From Martinezella rhizogenes (GTDB lineage: Bacteria; Pseudomonadota; Alphaproteobacteria; Rhizobiales; Rhizobiaceae): a DNA stretch of 64,000 nt. Location: NCBI GenBank assembly GCA_013322215.1, contig JAAMEZ010000006.1, forward strand, positions 742,263 through 806,262, in the 5' to 3' direction. The number at the start of each line of letters is the position of its first letter. Position 1 is the first letter of the stretch. Positions 62,145 to 64,000 of the stretch are shown in pieces. A model generated the notes under the pieces. The model had not been told where the DNA came from. It did not search any database and saw nothing but the letters and a program-made list of their open reading frames with translations. The position numbers and the translations under genes were made by a program.

Positions 62145-63077
62145 CTATATCGACCAAATATATTCTTTTAAAATCATATGCTTGGGCGGATTTCGTCCCT
62201 TTTGTGCTGTGACTGTTTTTTGAGCAGTGAGAAATGCGTTGTATTTTCGGGCGACCAGAGCAGCCTGCACAAAATCCAGCCGATAGAGCCAACTGTTTTT
62301 CGTAACAGGCTCGACGGAAGCCATGCAAATCGCGAGGCGGGCAGTCCTCGATGCCACAGCAGGCAATACATCATATTGCGGCAAGCAATCGACATGATAG
62401 CGAGTTTCCAACTTGCTCAGGTCGATAGGCGATTTCCGCCGTAGATCAAGCTCCAGGAAATATAGCGCTTGGCATGCGTTGAGCGATTGCCGTCCACGCC
62501 AAACGATCTGCCGTTTGATGAAGGGGATCGAAGCTCGGCGGCTGGATGCTAGATTTGGGCGATCCGCGTTGAAAAATTGATCCGCAAGTCGATAGCGTTC
62601 GGCTGGCTGTAGACTTGCATTAAATCGGGCCGTTTCCTCGCCGACCGGATGCGGTAGCGGTTCGCCAAGACATGTTTCAAGCATAGCAACCACTTCTCGC
62701 TCATTGGGCAGCATGCCGTCTCGTGTCAGCCCGTCGATATCAACGCCAACTTGAGCGACAGTCTGTGGACCGGCAGAGAAATCGAAATCGGGGCGAAGAA
62801 GCTGAAACCAAAATAGGTCACGTCGTGACATACCACGCCCTGTATTCGGCAATGCTGCCCGCCCGGAGGATGACTGAACAGCGTTGTATCGCGCCACCTC
62901 ATACAACGCCCAGATACGGTCGAGAAATTCAACGGCACTTCCCATGTCAGGAGCAGTCGCGTCGTTCTGGAAGCGGCCCCGTTTATCGGCGACATTCCGA
63001 TAGACCGGCCGCTCCAAGATGGAGCCGTGTGGGTTATGGGGGGAAACACCGGAATTACGGCGCTGCTTTGATGCCAT
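62145..63077 (-). CDS. Hypothetical protein of the mobile region
   Basis: A 310-residue protein starting MASKQRRNSGVSPHNPHGSI. Mostly helical; a basic N terminus and conserved-looking aromatic/arginine segments (RYRLADQFFNADRPNLAS, IPFIKRQIVWRGRQSL). No family recognised. Upstream sequence (63078-63411) has the palindrome at 63140 and otherwise nothing I can assign. An in-frame start at 63128 would add 17 residues. Confidence 0.45.
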   Translation of the reverse strand: MASKQRRNSGVSPHNPHGSILERPVYRNVADKRGRFQNDATAPDMGSAVEFLDRIWALYEVARYNAVQSSSGRAALPNTGRGMSRRDLFWFQLLRPDFDFSAGPQTVAQVGVDIDGLTRDGMLPNEREVVAMLETCLGEPLPHPVGEETARFNASLQPAERYRLADQFFNADRPNLASSRRASIPFIKRQIVWRGRQSLNACQALYFLELDLRRKSPIDLSKLETRYHVDCLPQYDVLPAVASRTARLAICMASVEPVTKNSWLYRLDFVQAALVARKYNAFLTAQKTVTAQKGRNPPKHMILKEYIWSI

Positions 63078-63139
63078 TGGAAAACACCTTGTTCGCCAGC
63101 AAGTGGCATGCCACGACGAAGGAAACATAGCAGTCTGTT

Positions 63140-63154
63140 TCTTTTAAAAAGATT
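63140..63154. promoter_or_regulatory. Palindrome upstream of the 62145-63077 gene
   Basis: TCTTTT-A-AAAAGA followed by TT; identical over 15 bases to 60262-60276. A weaker variant (TTCTTTTAAAATCAT-like) occurs near 62163, upstream of the gene at 60318-62042. Confidence 0.45.
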
Positions 63155-63411
63155 ATCGGGGGGGAATTCGATCCGGACGGATCATTCGGTGGGATTTTGA
63201 TAGTGTTGATACTTGAGTATCTGTCGTCTTCGACGGTGTGAATGCTCGGTGCATTCGTTCCGAAGAAATCTACGGTTCTTTTTAACCATCTATCATCTGT
63301 TGGTAGAATTCAATTACCGCTCTGCAGGAAAAGCGGTTCTTGAGAATGCGGCCATATCGCGTGGGGCTGTTCGATACTCAGCGATGCCAAGCTGTCGCAG
63401 CATGCGATAGG

Positions 63412-63885
63412 TTAGTTCGAGATTTCCTTCATGAAATCCCGCGTGAACGTAATCTGATCCGGGTTGAAGCCGAAACGGGTCATTTCCTTGGTGCAATAAC
63501 TGGCAACGCCCGCGCAATCGTAGACCTCTTGCAGATCGTGTTTGCCATCACGACAGACCCGATGCCATTGCATTTTTGTCAGCGCCTCGAATTTTTCGAG
63601 CGATGTTTTCGGCACGCGGAGCAGTCCGTGAGCATGAATGTTACTGCCGAGATGTTCGATGAAGAATATGCCGTCGGTTCGTTCGTGCGGTGGACGACGT
63701 GTGAATTTTTTTCCTAGTACGGCACGATCGATACGCCCGCAAAACTTGCCGAGTTTCTCCTTCATCGTTGCAAGATGTGGCTCCGTCGGATCGGTGAGCG
63801 TGATATAAAAGTTTGGCTCAAACGTTCCCGCGAATTCCACCCATGCCTGTTGAAGTTTTTTCTTGTGCCCGTGGCCGTATTCCAT
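63412..63885 (-). CDS. Small HUH-type nuclease / rolling-circle Rep-like protein
   Basis: A 157-residue protein. GSNIHAHGLLR (His84-x-His86) is an HUH motif, and VASYCTKE (Tyr130, Lys133) matches the Y-x-x-K catalytic pattern of single-tyrosine Rep/HUH nucleases. YITLTDPTEPHL near residue 30 is the upstream strand of this fold. Such enzymes nick one strand at replication or transfer origins. Its size is minimal, so it may be a stand-alone initiator or a fragment; start at 63885 has a fair ribosome-binding region. Confidence 0.6.
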   Translation of the reverse strand: MEYGHGHKKKLQQAWVEFAGTFEPNFYITLTDPTEPHLATMKEKLGKFCGRIDRAVLGKKFTRRPPHERTDGIFFIEHLGSNIHAHGLLRVPKTSLEKFEALTKMQWHRVCRDGKHDLQEVYDCAGVASYCTKEMTRFGFNPDQITFTRDFMKEISN

Positions 63886-63912
63886 GCCGTTTCTCCTGCT
63901 GTGTTGATTTGC

Positions 63913-64000
63913 GCTGAGAACTGACCCGGGATTGGTGCCGAGAATTGACCCGCCGTTAGGTATGGTGTGTGTTGGTCGTCGTGGTCAAGTTCTTCCGCTT
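63913..64000. mobile_element. Probable IS21-type element terminus (partial)
   Basis: Two near-copies of GAGAAYTGACCCG (around 63918-63930 and 63940-63955) form the repeated end pattern seen at IS21-family termini, followed by a frame (VLVVVVKFFR) running off the window. Only ~90 bases are visible, so the family is tentative. Confidence 0.35.

Noticed and set aside
62145..63077. CRISPR-like repeats or long tandem repeats in the right-hand region
   Set aside because: Scanning found no regularly spaced repeats in the right-hand region apart from the two-copy motif already described.

Overview
The window looks like the genome of a Rhizobium/Agrobacterium-group alphaproteobacterium. The strongest support is the gbpR–chvE–gguABC sugar-uptake locus with adjoining L-arabonate catabolic genes, plus myo-inositol dehydrogenase, a half-size xylose-type ABC transporter, RhlE and a rhizobial-type tRNA-Arg(CCG). 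Three parts can be recognised: a prophage-like element (1 to about 21.75 kb, continuing off the left edge), a core-type segment (about 21.9–50.7 kb), and a second mobile region that starts at tRNA-Arg and runs off the right edge (about 50.7–64 kb).

Prophage-like element. A divergent switch at 3.5–4.6 kb (Cro-like HTH gene leftward, LexA/CI-type repressor rightward) separates a leftward string of very small genes with ATGA stop/start overlaps from a rightward early region. A 15-bp palindrome of the type ATRCCA-N3-TGGYAT occurs between cro and cI, and again at 5.29–5.33 kb over a promoter for the rightward genes, so one repressor probably controls both arms. The rightward arm encodes a RecE-like exonuclease, a RecA-core ATPase, two HNH nucleases flanking a PD-(D/E)XK-like protein, a lipoprotein, a PAPS-reductase-family protein, many hypothetical proteins, and finally an excisionase-like protein and a tyrosine integrase. 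An ISL3-family insertion sequence sits at about 15.44–16.78 kb. No terminase, capsid or tail genes are seen; if the element is a full phage they lie beyond the left edge.

Core-type segment. In order: a pyrrolysine-less MttB-family methyltransferase, a small secreted protein, DEAD-box helicase RhlE, an AT-rich orphan membrane gene, an EamA transporter, an ATP-grasp/alpha-E/transglutaminase trio, a PIN/Phd toxin–antitoxin pair, and the leftward operon chvE-gguA-gguB-gguC-(semialdehyde dehydrogenase)-(L-arabonate dehydratase) with gbpR divergent. Together these import L-arabinose/D-galactose-type sugars and carry most of the non-phosphorylative path to 2-oxoglutarate. Next come a J-like protein, inositol 2-dehydrogenase, an ArsR/SRPBCC pair, a lone ClpP paralogue, and a ROK regulator divergent from a xylose-type ABC transporter, with a perfect 9+1+9 palindrome near the promoter.

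Second mobile region. A tyrosine integrase lies directly downstream of tRNA-Arg(CCG). It is followed by a large serine recombinase whose start abuts a flagellar hook gene (flgE) that is split head-to-head: the promoter and first 528 codons point left, the last 169 codons point right. Inverting about 1.72 kb between two ACTA tetranucleotides restores one in-frame 697-residue FlgE with three hook-domain repeats, which suggests an invertible (phase-variable) or recently inverted hook gene. Beyond it are a DUF6641-like gene and a leftward set encoding a glycosyltransferase-like protein, a TGT/DpdA-like transglycosylase, two large unknown proteins and a small HUH-type nuclease. Two of these genes share a TCTTTTAAAAAGA palindrome upstream. 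This set is a candidate nucleic-acid hypermodification or replication module. The last ~90 bases look like the end of an IS21-type element.
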